Shown here: one piece after another, positions 17,894 through 27,870 of the stretch
Layout of the letters: the number at the start of each line of letters is the position of its first letter
How positions within the stretch are numbered: the first letter of the stretch is position 1
Assembly (NCBI RefSeq): GCF_013391805.1
Contig: NZ_CP058364.1
Coordinates: 620,501-684,500 of the forward strand
Source: Galbibacter sp. BG1
GTDB lineage: Bacteria > Bacteroidota > Bacteroidia > Flavobacteriales > Flavobacteriaceae
Length of the DNA stretch: 64,000 bases
Reading direction: 5' to 3'
Translations under genes and position numbers: made by a program
Notes under the pieces: model-generated
Databases searched by the model: none
What the model saw: the letters and a program-made list of their open reading frames with translations, nothing else
Told to the model about the DNA's origin: nothing

Positions 17894-20800
17894 ATGAGAT
17901 TGAAGTTTAATTGGATGCTAACGCTTTTTATGGCGTTAGTGTTACAATTCTCCTATGCACAGGAGAAAACGATTTCCGGGGTGGTTATAGACCAAGATGG
18001 TATGCCATTGCCTGAAGCCAATGTAATGATTAAAGGAACCACAAAAGGAACCCAAACAGATTTTGACGGAAATTATTCTGTTTCTACAGAAACCGGAAAA
18101 GTTTTGGTTTTTTCTTATGTGGGTCAAAAAACAGTTGAAAAAAAAAGTTGGAGGTGCCAGTACCATAGACGTAGTTCTAGAACAAGACTCCCAAGCCCTT
18201 GAAGAAGTTATAGTAGTAGGTTACGGTACCTCTACTAAAGAATCCTTTACTGGTACTGCAACCAAGGTAGACTCAGAATCTATTGAAAAGAAAAGTGTTT
18301 CCAACATTTCCCAAGCGTTAGCCGGTGAGGCAGCTGGGGTTAGGGTTATAAACACTTCTGGACAACCTGATTCTGCAGCGACAGTTCGTATACGTGGATT
18401 TGGTTCTGTAAACGGTAATAGAGACCCACTTTACATTGTAGACGGTGTGCCGTTTGTAGGAAATATTAGTGCCATCAACCCAGCCGACATTAAATCTACA
18501 ACTATTTTAAAGGATGCATCGGCAACTGCTATTTATGGTTCACGTGGGGCAAATGGAGTGGTTGTTATTACTACGAAAAATGGAAAAGGTCAAGAATCTT
18601 ATATCGAAGTAGAAACAAAAACTGGTCAAAACATGAGTTTGATCCCTCGATCAAACACCATCAGTTCTCCTGAACAATACATAGGTTTAAGCTGGGAAGG
18701 ACTTTATAATAAAGGTGTAATTCGAGGAGTGTCTGATCCCACAGCTTATGCAAACCAAAATTTATTTAGTGGATCTGGAATCGATCCTAAATATAATATG
18801 TGGAATGTAGCAGATGGCGGTGAACTTATAAATCCGAGTACCGGACAAGTAAGGGAAGGCGTAACCCGCAAATACAATCCAGAAAACTGGGAAGACTACG
18901 CTTTTCAACCCGCAAACAGACTGGAGGCGAATCTTAAAATTGGTGGAGGTAATGAAAAAACGAGTTACTTTACTTCGTTTGGCTACCTAAAAGACAATGG
19001 ATACACCATTAATTCTGACTACGAACGTATCTCTACAAGATTAAATCTAAGACATGAAGTTAAAGATTGGCTGGAAGGATCTGTGAATATTGGTTATACA
19101 ATTTCAGACGCCAACAATAATGGACAATCTGAAGACTCTGGAAGTGTTTTCTGGTTTGTAGACAATATCCCTTCCATCTACCCTCTGTTTCTAAGGGATA
19201 ACAATGGAAATATCGTTTAAGATCCAATTTATGGGGGTCCGCAATACGATTATGGAGAAGGAAGAGGCTTTGGTGCTTTAACCAATGCAATTGCAGATGC
19301 CAACTATGCCACTAACGAAACAAAGCGCCATGAAATTAATTCTAATGCGGCGCTTAACTTTGTATTTTCAGATCATTTAACCCTAGAAAATAGAGTTGGT
19401 ATTCAGTACTACAACGACAGTTTTGACAATCTTGAAAATCCTTTCTACGGACCAAGTGCTAGTCAAAACGGTTCGATATACAAAACAAAAACTGAACTTT
19501 TCAGTTACAATATTCTGAATCTATTGCGATATAAGAACAGCTTTGGAGACCACAGCATAGAAGCCTTAATCGCTCATGAAGCAAATTCTTGGGAACAAAA
19601 ATTCATGGATTCTTTTAAATCCAACCTAGTAAATCCAGATGGCGATGAGTTAAACAATGCCGTAGTTACCAATCCTCCTTCCTCTTACACGGAAGACTTC
19701 ACCCTGGAAAGCTACTTCTCTCAATTAAACTACAACTTCAGAAACAAATACTTTGTATCTGGAACTGTAAGACGTGATGGATCTTCTAGGTTCAAGAATG
19801 ATAAATGGGGAACTTTTGGCTCTGTAGGTGCTGCATGGGCAGTTAGCCGCAAAGAATTTATGCAAAATCAAAATGTTTTCAGCAATCTTAAACTAAAAAC
19901 CAGTTACGGTATTATTGGAGAGCAAGGCGGAGTTGGTTATTACCCAGGATACGATCTCTATAATGTTGGTAATTTAAATGGTGATATTTCTTTAATATTT
20001 GATGACAAAGGAAACCCAGACCTAACTTGGGAAACCTCCAAAATGTTCCAGGTAGGAATGGAATCTAGCTTCAATAAGTTCTTGGATGTTACTGTGGACT
20101 ATTACGTTAAAAATACCGACAACTTGATATTCGACCGCAGAGTGGGGCCTTCAACTGGTTATTCATCTATTCAAGTGAATGACGGTAAATTAAGAAACGC
20201 TGGTATAGAGTTCGATTTGCAAGGTCATATCTTTAAAACAGAAGATTTCTACTTAGACCTAGGCATCAATGGAGAGATTTTAAATAATGAGCTTACCGCT
20301 ATGCCTATCGATCCTTCTACAGGAGAACAAAAAGTTTTAAATATCGACGGATACTTCGGACAGTCCGTAGGTCACTCCATTTACGATTTTTATATGAGAG
20401 AATGGGCTGGTGTAGACCCACAGGATGGTTCGGCAATGTGGAATCAATACTTCTTTGATGCTAACGGCGACGGATCATTGCAAGCTGGAGAAGAAACCAT
20501 TTCTTCTATGACCGAATATTTAGCTCAGTATCCAGAAAGACAAAACGCCATTGGAAAGACAGAAACGAAAGTCTATCAAAATGCAACACAAAAGTACGTA
20601 GACAAATCGGCCATTGCAGATGTTCGAGGTGCCTTCCGCTTATTAACCGGTTATAAAGGTTTCAATTTAAGTGCTCAATTTTTATACGGAATTGGTGGAT
20701 ACTCTTACGACTTTGTATATGCAAGTTTAATGAGCAACGATCAAGTGGGGAACTCCCAATGGCATACCGACATCTTAGATAGATGGCAGGAGCCAGGAGA

Positions 20801-21110
20801 CATAACTAACGTGCCAAGACTTTCAAGTAATCAATCTGGAGACCAAAACTTCTCCTCTACTTCTACCCGCTTTTTAACAAAAGCAGATTACTTAAGCTTG
20901 AACAACATTAGGTTTGGTTATACAATTCCTCAAAATTATGTTCAACAAATAGGATTATCCTAAATGGAGTTTTGGTTGAGTGGAGATAATTTAATGATGC
21001 TTTCTGAAAGAGATGGCTTCAACCCTACTACCAGTGAAACAGGAACTTCCGATTGGTATAACTACGCTCCACTATCAACAGTAACTTTTGGAATAAGAGC
21101 AAAATTTTAA
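17894..21110 (+). pseudogene. SusC/RagA family TonB-linked transporter, pair 2, disrupted (one frameshift, two in-frame TAA)
   Basis: Correcting three lesions gives a full-length SusC of about 1071 residues. It has a signal peptide (MRLKFNWMLTLFMALVLQFSYAQ), a carboxypeptidase-regulatory-like domain, a plug (VRIRGFGSVNGNRDPLYIVDG; TTILKDASATAIYGSRGANG) and a barrel ending FGIRAKF. Lesion 1 is one extra A in the nine-A run at 18138-18146, which shifts VEKK away from VGGASTIDVVLEQ. Lesion 2 is TAA at 19218-19220, after FLRDNNGNIV and before DPIYGG. Lesion 3 is TAA at 20961-20963, before MEFWLSGDN. Each side is open and homologous across every lesion. The gene is probably non-functional, unless these are sequencing errors or are read through. 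Confidence 0.88.
17918..17939 (+). other. Hairpin within susC2 signal-peptide codons
   Basis: CTAACGCT and GGCGTTAG form an 8-base-pair stem (one G-U pair) around a six-base loop at codons 9 to 16. Relative to susC1 the outermost pair changes from T-A to C-G, a compensatory difference. Confidence 0.55.
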
Positions 21111-21113
21111 AAA

Positions 21114-22583
21114 ATGAAAAAAATGAAATCTAAAATAATATTATCAGTATTTACGAGCGCATTGATGTTTGTGAGTTGCGGAGACGACTTTTTGGAAACT
21201 GAACCCTCAGAGTTTACTTCTCAAGACCAAATAGACAGCGCCACCGATTTAGACCCTAGCGTTGCGGAAGGAACCATTCGTGGGCTGTATGCCTTAATGT
21301 TTACAGCTGGCTCTGGCGGGACCGATTTAGACCATGACGATTTTGGACAGAAGGGATGGGACATTTATTCTGACATGCTTAGCGGGGATATGGTTTTAGC
21401 AGGGTTAACCTATGGTTGGTATTCGGGTATATCACAGCTTCAATCAACAATAGATTTTACCGACATTGATAATGCAAAACCATGGGTTTACTATTACCGT
21501 ATTATCCTTCAGTCCAATAAAGTTATTCTTTCTCTAGGTGGTAATGATTTTGCTCCGGAAGATATTTCAGCAAAGCACAATTTGGGTCAAGCCAAAGCTA
21601 TGAGAGCCTATGCCTATTTCTATTTGGCAAATTTATATGCTGAAGGATACAATCCAAACGAGGAAATACTTCCAATTTATATCGCGGCCGAAGACCAGAA
21701 TCAACCCCTTTCTACTGCCAAAGAGGTGTACGATCTAATTATAAAAGATCTATCTGAAGCCGCTGTTCTACTTGAAGGTTTCAGCGGAACCAAAAGTGAG
21801 ATCAATAAATGGATAGCGAAAGGGCCACTTTCCTAAGCATATGCTGCTATTGGAAATTATTCAGAAGCAAAAACAACAACTCAAGAAATAATAAATAGCG
21901 GAGTTTACCCAATTATGGGTGCAGACGAAGTTACAGGTGGGTTTAACACGGTAAATATATCAGGATGGATATGGGGAACCGACATCACTCTTGATAACAA
22001 CTTAGACCTAGTATCTTGGTGGGGACAAGTGGATTTATTTACCTATAGCTATGCCTGGGCCGGTGACCCTAAATCTATAGATGATGATCTATATAGCGCC
22101 ATCGGAGAAAACGACATACGTAAAGATCAATTTATTGATGCTTATGGCGATGGTGTTTTATATCCTATTGGCAAATTCTACGCACCTGCGCAAACCATAG
22201 GAGGACAACGAAGTGTAGAAACCGATTACGTTTATATGAGAATTGCAGAAATGTACCTTCTAAATGCGGAAGCAGCTGCCAAAACAGGAGATGAAGCCAC
22301 TGCGCTCGCAAGCCTAAAAGCTCTTTTAGACAAAAGAATGGATGATACCTCATACCTAAATACACTTTCTGGGAATGAGCTGTTAGATGAAATTTACTTG
22401 CAAACCCGAATAGAGCTTTGGGGCGAAGGTAAAAGCTATCTAGCCATGAAGCGAAACAAAGCAACCATTACAAGAGGACCAAACCATTTATCGTATGCTG
22501 GAGAATCTTTTAGTTACGACGATGATAGATTAACACTCGAAATTCCTCAAGTAGAAATCCAAAACAACCCCAATATAAATTAA
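21114..22583 (+). pseudogene. RagB/SusD family outer membrane lipoprotein, pair 2, disrupted by an in-frame TAA
   Basis: The frame encodes a 489-codon RagB/SusD lipoprotein with a lipobox at Cys22 (LMFVSCGDD) and the family start DFLETEPSEF. Its helical motifs include LGQAKAMRAYAYFYLANLYAEGYN and, C-terminally, YVYMRIAEMYLLNAEAAAKTGD and LLDEIYLQTRIELWGEGKSY. Codon 241 is TAA (21834-21836), after WIAKGPLS and before AYAAIGNYSEA, where a sense codon is expected (one base from AAA). The downstream half remains open and clearly homologous. It starts four bases after the damaged susC2, so both partners of this pair are broken. Confidence 0.87.
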
Positions 22584-22604
22584 TTTGAATTATTTAGTTG
22601 TTTT

Positions 22605-22632
22605 AAAAAGGCCCCAATTGGGGTCTTTTTTT
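22605..22632 (+). terminator. Rho-independent terminator of susCD pair 2
   Basis: AAAAAGGCCCC and GGGGTCTTTTT pair around AATT with one G-U position and run into seven T. It lies about 20 bases after the susD2 stop. Confidence 0.85.
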
Positions 22633-22993
22633 GATTGCATAAAACTTAAAAAATATAAAATTGATAAATTTTGTGTTTTAACGTTAAAAAAGTACATTTT
22701 ATCTGATAATTTAAAATAAATTAACGATTATAAAATTACAAAATCATTTAATTTTTTTTATAGCATCAAAAATTTAACTAATTCACAAATTATATCTATC
22801 ACTCTATTACTATAATAAATCTGTATTTATTAAAATTTGAAAATCAAATTTTTACATCCTTTAGGATTTCATTAATAGTTAATGAATTTAAATATCATAC
22901 AGATTAATTTTACATATGTCTTTAACAATTTCACGTTTTGTTTACCATAAATTTAACTTAAGCTAAATTGTATTCTTAACAAAAATTTATCAG

Positions 22994-23026
22994 CTTCGCC
23001 GGAGCTAATTCAAATAAATTTATAAA
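22994..23026 (+). promoter_or_regulatory. Conserved susC leader, copy 3
   Basis: CTTCGCCGGA, then GCTAATTCAAAT, then AAATTTATAAAATG precede susC3, nearly identical to copy 2. See copy 1 for the shared core. Confidence 0.5.
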
Positions 23027-26000
23027 ATGAGAACAAAGTTTAGTGGATTTTTGACGCTAATACTAGCGTTACTTGTGCAAATAACTTTTGCGCAAGAAAA
23101 AACCGTAACGGGTGTGATCACAGACCAAGATGGTCTCCCACTACCTGGTGCGAATGTAGTAGTAAAGGGTACATCCAATGGTACTCAAACTGATTTCGAT
23201 GGAAATTATTCCATCCAAGCAAACACTGGAGACGTGCTTTCTTTCTCCTTTGTAGGGCAAAAAACCGAAGAACGAACGGTAGGCACTTCAAGCTCTATTA
23301 ATGTTACGTTACAACAGGATGCTCAAGCACTAGATGAAGTAGTTGTGACCGCTTTGGGGATATCTAAAAAGGAAAAAGCACTTGCATTTAGTGCTCCTAA
23401 AGTTGATTCAGAAAACTTGAATAGTGCTCAAAATAACAATATGGTTAGTGCACTTTCTGGTAAAGTTGCTGGGGTGAGCGTTAATACTCCTACTGGTAAC
23501 TTAGGAGGATCTCAACGTATTCTAATAAGGGGGGTGAATTCTGTAACTGGAAATAACCAACCTTTATTTGTAGTAGACGGGATCCCAATGGATAACTCAA
23601 ACTTCAACACAACTGACGCTCAAAGAGGTAGCGGTGGAGTTGACTGGGGTAGTGCTATTAACGATATTAACCCTCAGGACATCGAGAGCATGACTGTTCT
23701 TAAAGGTGCGGCTGCTGCACTATATGGTTCAAGAGCTGCAAACGGGGTTATATTGATCACCACCAAAAAAGGGAAAAGAAAGAAGGGTCTTGGTATCACT
23801 GTTAATTCTTCTATCTCTTTTGATCAAGTCGCAATTCTTCCAGATTTGCAAAGAGAGTATGGTGGCGGAAGCAAGCTTACGTTTGATACTCAAACCATTA
23901 ATGGTCAACAATACAAACTTGTTGAATATGCTGTTGACGAAAGCTGGGGACCAAAATATGATCCATCTCAAATGGTGCTTCACTGGGATGCTTTCGATCA
24001 AGAAAGTTTTCCACAAGACTACTTGAAACCAAGAGCATGGGTAGCACCACAAAATGATGTTGAATCTTTTTTCAACGTTGGTGTCTCTAACACTAACAAT
24101 GTTTCTATTTCAACCTCTGGAGAAAATGGTAATTACCTATTTTCTTTTGGTAGCCAAAATACAACAGGAACACTTCCAAATACATACTTGGACAAGTATA
24201 ATATGAAAGTTAGTTTAAATCAAAATTTATCTGATAAACTAACTGCTTCTAGTGTATTAAACTATGCGAGAACCCAAGGTCAACGTCCTACAATAGGTTA
24301 CGGTGACAACAGTGTTACCCAAAAATTCTTTCAGTGGGGTCAACGTCAATTAGATTACGATCGTCTAAGCAATTACAAAAACTTAGATGGAACTCAAAGA
24401 ACATGGAACAGAATTGCTTGGGATGATGCTACTCCTAACTATTCTGATAACCCTTACTGGACTGTTTATGAAAACCATCCAACAGATGAAAGAGATCGTG
24501 TATTTGGTAATTTCAGTTTAAACTATCAAGTAACTGATGACTTAAGCTTGAAAGGTTCGGTTTACGGAGATGTTTATTCCTTTAAGAATACTGAGAGAGC
24601 TGCAGTTGGTTCTCAAGCTCAATCATATTATTTAGAGCGTAATTATAATTTTTACGAATTTAACTACGAGTTTATTGCAAACTACCAAAAGGCAATTAGC
24701 GATAACTTCGAAGTAACAGCATTAGCAGGAGCTAATAGAAGAGACAGCAAAAGAACTTATGTAGGATTTTCTACTACTGGAGGTCTTTCTATCCCTGGAA
24801 TCTATAACATAAGTAATGGTTTAGGACCAATTGACAATCAGCCAAATAACCAGCCAGCATCAACTGATTTACGTACAGTAAACAGCATTTTTGGTAGTCT
24901 TGGTTTCTCAATAGCGAATCAATTATTCTTAGACTTTACAGCAAGAAATGATTGGTCATCAACTTTACCAGATGACAACAACTCCTATTTCTACCCTTCT
25001 GCCTCTGCGGCATGGTCTTTCTCTGACACATTCACTGATGGCGGTAGCAACTGGTTTGGTAAGTTAAGATTAGGTTGGGCACAAATTGGTAATGACACTG
25101 ATCCATACAGAGTAGTAACCACTCAGCTAATTCAAACACCATTCGACGGAACTGGTAGAGTAACATTACCTAATACTCGATTAAATCCAGATCTTCGTAG
25201 CGAGACAACTACTACTTGGGAAATTGGTACTGAACTAAGCTTTTTCAACAGAAGAGTTGGTTTAGATTTCACCTATTACAATAATAGAACGACTGATCAA
25301 ATTATCCCAGTTGATTTATCTTATTCAACAGGATATGGCGCAAAATGGATTAATTCTGGAGAAATGACCAACAAAGGGGTTGAGGTTGGATTAAATCTTT
25401 CTCCTGTACAAACAAATGATTTCCAATGGGATATCAATGTTAATTTTGCTAAAAACGTAAACGAACTTGTTTCTTTGGATGAAGGACTAGAAACCTTGTT
25501 GCTAAGTAATGCACCATTCCGTGCACAGTTGGTTGCCTTCACAGGAGCGACTTACGGAGTGATTATGGGTACCGATTATATATATGACAACGAAGGAAAT
25601 AAGGTAATTACTTCCGGAGGAACTTACGCTGCCACAAGAGATCTAGTAAATTTAGGATCTGTTCTTCCAGAATGGACTGGAGGTGTTAGAAACAGCTTAC
25701 GTTACAAAAATGTAGATTTTAGTTTCTTGATTGACACACGTCAAGGTGGTAAATACTTCTCTACCTCTCACCAATGGGGTATGTACTCTGGTATGCTCCA
25801 AGAAACTGTTGATAATAACATAAGAGAAGATGGTATTGTTTTGGAGGGTGTAACAGGAGATATTACCTATAACCCTGACGGAACTTACGAGGTTTCTAAC
25901 ACAGCTCCAAACACTACAAATATCCCTGCTAAAACCTATGCGAAATCTCACTTTGGTACAGTAGATGCTCAAAATGTTTTTGAGTCTGATTATTGGAAAT

Positions 26001-26224
26001 TGAGAGAAATAACTTTAGGTTATACCTTCAACAAAAGCTTTTTCCCATTTGTAGATCAATTAAGAATCAGTGCTTTCGGTAGAAACCTTTATACTTGGGG
26101 ATTAGATTATGATGGTATCGATCCAGAAACAGTTTCTGGAGGATCAGGTAATATTCAAGGGCTTGAAGGTGGTTTACAACCTTCTACTAGATCTTACGGT
26201 ATGAACATACAAGTATCATTCTAA
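23027..26224 (+). CDS. SusC/RagA family TonB-linked outer membrane transporter, pair 3
   Basis: This 1065-residue SusC-type barrel has a signal peptide (MRTKFSGFLTLILALLVQITFAQ) almost identical to that of pair 1 and a carboxypeptidase-regulatory-like domain. The plug contains ILIRGVNSVTGNNQPLFVVDG and MTVLKGAAAALYGSRAANGVILITTKKGK, and the barrel ends SYGMNIQVSF. N-terminal residues 1-90 are much closer to SusC1 than the barrels are, which points to duplication or exchange of the 5' ends. susD3 starts seven bases later. The substrate is not evident. Confidence 0.95.
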   Translation: MRTKFSGFLTLILALLVQITFAQEKTVTGVITDQDGLPLPGANVVVKGTSNGTQTDFDGNYSIQANTGDVLSFSFVGQKTEERTVGTSSSINVTLQQDAQALDEVVVTALGISKKEKALAFSAPKVDSENLNSAQNNNMVSALSGKVAGVSVNTPTGNLGGSQRILIRGVNSVTGNNQPLFVVDGIPMDNSNFNTTDAQRGSGGVDWGSAINDINPQDIESMTVLKGAAAALYGSRAANGVILITTKKGKRKKGLGITVNSSISFDQVAILPDLQREYGGGSKLTFDTQTINGQQYKLVEYAVDESWGPKYDPSQMVLHWDAFDQESFPQDYLKPRAWVAPQNDVESFFNVGVSNTNNVSISTSGENGNYLFSFGSQNTTGTLPNTYLDKYNMKVSLNQNLSDKLTASSVLNYARTQGQRPTIGYGDNSVTQKFFQWGQRQLDYDRLSNYKNLDGTQRTWNRIAWDDATPNYSDNPYWTVYENHPTDERDRVFGNFSLNYQVTDDLSLKGSVYGDVYSFKNTERAAVGSQAQSYYLERNYNFYEFNYEFIANYQKAISDNFEVTALAGANRRDSKRTYVGFSTTGGLSIPGIYNISNGLGPIDNQPNNQPASTDLRTVNSIFGSLGFSIANQLFLDFTARNDWSSTLPDDNNSYFYPSASAAWSFSDTFTDGGSNWFGKLRLGWAQIGNDTDPYRVVTTQLIQTPFDGTGRVTLPNTRLNPDLRSETTTTWEIGTELSFFNRRVGLDFTYYNNRTTDQIIPVDLSYSTGYGAKWINSGEMTNKGVEVGLNLSPVQTNDFQWDINVNFAKNVNELVSLDEGLETLLLSNAPFRAQLVAFTGATYGVIMGTDYIYDNEGNKVITSGGTYAATRDLVNLGSVLPEWTGGVRNSLRYKNVDFSFLIDTRQGGKYFSTSHQWGMYSGMLQETVDNNIREDGIVLEGVTGDITYNPDGTYEVSNTAPNTTNIPAKTYAKSHFGTVDAQNVFESDYWKLREITLGYTFNKSFFPFVDQLRISAFGRNLYTWGLDYDGIDPETVSGGSGNIQGLEGGLQPSTRSYGMNIQVSF
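23052..23071 (+). other. Hairpin within susC3 signal-peptide codons
   Basis: TGACGCTA and TAGCGTTA form an 8-base-pair stem (one G-U pair) around ATAC at the same codons as in susC1 and susC2. The stem is shifted inward by one pair, through the CTA codon 11, which keeps the hairpin although the leucine codons differ. Confidence 0.55.
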
Positions 26225-26231
26225 AAAAAAA

Positions 26232-27788
26232 ATGAAAATGAAAACATTCAAATATAAACTTATAGCAGTCGCAACACTTTGCCTTGGGGCAGTATCATGT
26301 GATACGGACTATATTTCAGATCCGGACAACCCAGAAGTTGCACCTACAACTCAATTAGTAAATAATTCGCAGTTCGACCTAGCCTTCAACCTTAATGACC
26401 AATGGCTTGCCGGTCGCGGAACATTAGGATTCTCACAATATTGGGGAGGTACTTTTTACACCGATGAGAACAGATATCAGCTACGTGTTAGTCAGATTAA
26501 CGATTTCTGGAATGATCCTTACAGGATTTTAACAGATTTAAAAGAAGTTATCCGTCTTAATGAAGATCCTGCTACTGCAGATCTAATGTCTGCTTATGGT
26601 GATAATAACAACCAGATCCAAGCAGCACGTATTATGATGGCATATGCCTTTTCGAAACTAGTAGATACTTTTGGACCAGTTCCTTATTGGAGTTATGGCC
26701 AAAAAGACAATGCAGATTTTCAAGCGCTGAGACTAGATGAAGGTATCAATAGTCCTAAATACACTTCTGACGAAGTAATTTATGATGATTTATTGAACGA
26801 GCTTCAACAAGCTGCAAACATGATGGATTTATCTAAAACAGTTTTCACTGAAGGAGATACCTTCTGTAATGGTGATGCAGCCAATTGGGTTAAATTTGCT
26901 CACTCTTTAAGATTGAGACTAGCAGCACACCTTAACTCAGTAAATCCAACTTTAGCTCAGCAAGTATATGCAGAATCTGCAGATAAAGCTTTGATGAGCA
27001 ATAGTGATAATATTTCATTTACGTTTGGTACCGACGACCTTACTGGTGGTCCTTGGCACGATGCTTTTACTGTAGGAGCTAGAAGAGATTTCGCTCCTAC
27101 CGTGTCTTTAATGGATTTAATGTACAACCGTGTTGGACCTTTTTCAAGTATTAACGATGAAGACCCTCGTGTTGATCAGTTTTTTGATACTCGAAATGAC
27201 ACAGATGAAATTATTGGTGTACCTTATGGATTTGGTGATACTCCAGCGAGAAATGTAATTGATGAAGGTATTCCTGATGTTGAAATTATAAAGCCTGATT
27301 TCGTTCAGCCAATTATTGAGTTTGCTGAAATCGAGTTCATCCGTTCAGAATTTGAAGGATGGGATCAAACCCATTATTTAAACGGTGTTGAAGCTTCGAT
27401 GGAAAGATGGGGTGTAGCATCAAGTGACGCATCAAGCTATATTTCAGCTTTGCCTGCCGCTACTGAAGAAACAGTTCTAACTCAAAAATATCTTGCCCTT
27501 TACATGGATGGTATGGAAAGTTGGACTGAATACAGAAGAACTGGATTCCCTATGACGCTTTCAGTTCCTGGTGATACTTATGACTATGAAGTAGAAAATG
27601 AAGATGGAACTACTCAAACAGTTACAGCAACCTTCACTACTTTAATTCCTGGTCTAAATGAAATTCCAAGTAGAGTAACTTACCCGCAAAATGAGCAATT
27701 ATTAAATAAAGCGAATTGGGAAGAGGCTCGAAACACTCTAAGTGATGGAGACCAAATGTTCTCAAAGATTTTCTGGGATGTTAACTAA
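26232..27788 (+). CDS. SusD/RagB family outer membrane lipoprotein (SusD-like 2 type), pair 3
   Basis: This 518-residue lipoprotein partners the SusC just upstream. Its lipobox ends at Cys23 (LGAVSCDTD) and is followed by YISDPDNPEVAPTTQLVNN. Helical segments such as IQAARIMMAYAFSKLVDTFGPVPYW and WVKFAHSLRLRLAAHL fit the SusD-like 2 family, as does the C-terminal LNEIPSRVTYPQNEQLLNKAN. It is followed by a strong terminator. No ligand can be proposed from sequence. Confidence 0.92.
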   Translation: MKMKTFKYKLIAVATLCLGAVSCDTDYISDPDNPEVAPTTQLVNNSQFDLAFNLNDQWLAGRGTLGFSQYWGGTFYTDENRYQLRVSQINDFWNDPYRILTDLKEVIRLNEDPATADLMSAYGDNNNQIQAARIMMAYAFSKLVDTFGPVPYWSYGQKDNADFQALRLDEGINSPKYTSDEVIYDDLLNELQQAANMMDLSKTVFTEGDTFCNGDAANWVKFAHSLRLRLAAHLNSVNPTLAQQVYAESADKALMSNSDNISFTFGTDDLTGGPWHDAFTVGARRDFAPTVSLMDLMYNRVGPFSSINDEDPRVDQFFDTRNDTDEIIGVPYGFGDTPARNVIDEGIPDVEIIKPDFVQPIIEFAEIEFIRSEFEGWDQTHYLNGVEASMERWGVASSDASSYISALPAATEETVLTQKYLALYMDGMESWTEYRRTGFPMTLSVPGDTYDYEVENEDGTTQTVTATFTTLIPGLNEIPSRVTYPQNEQLLNKANWEEARNTLSDGDQMFSKIFWDVN

Positions 27789-27825
27789 TCTCGTAAAAGA
27801 GTAGATCTTATTTACACAATTAATC

Positions 27826-27854
27826 AAACCACCTCAAATCGAGGTGGTTTTTTT
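27826..27854 (+). terminator. Rho-independent terminator of susCD pair 3
   Basis: AAACCACCTC and GAGGTGGTTT form a perfect 10-base-pair stem around five bases and continue into T's (seven T in a row). It ends four bases before the rlmB promoter box. Confidence 0.9.
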
Positions 27855-27857
27855 ATG

Positions 27858-27865
27858 TACCTTTG
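27858..27865 (+). promoter_or_regulatory. -7 promoter box of rlmB (leaderless transcript likely)
   Basis: TACCTTTG is an exact TAnnTTTG box, ending five bases before the ATG at 27871. Transcription should begin at or next to that ATG, which implies a leaderless or nearly leaderless mRNA. It also excludes the ATG-like start at 27844 upstream. No clear TTTG was found at the usual spacing, because the susCD pair 3 terminator occupies that space. Confidence 0.55.
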
Positions 27866-27870
27866 CCACC

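Larger units (their letters stand above)
22584..23026. other. Intergenic region between susCD pair 2 and pair 3
   Basis: These 443 very AT-rich bases contain no gene. They hold the pair 2 terminator, a short palindrome (ATCC-TTTA-GGAT near 22857-22868), a 13-base string ATAGTTAATGAAT at 22875-22887 that also occurs at 17615-17627 before susC2, and the conserved leader. No exact TAnnTTTG box was found. Confidence 0.6.

Noticed and set aside
17894-21110. Programmed recoding or stop-codon read-through of susC2
   Set aside because: Three separate lesions in one gene plus one in its partner, with no shared structural signal around them, are better explained by decay or sequence error. Kept only as an alternative in the finding.
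22875-22887. ATAGTTAATGAAT shared by the regions upstream of susC2 (17615-17627) and susC3
   Set aside because: The distances to the start codons differ (279 and 152 bases), it has no symmetry, and a 13-base AT-rich match between two intergenic regions is weak evidence.
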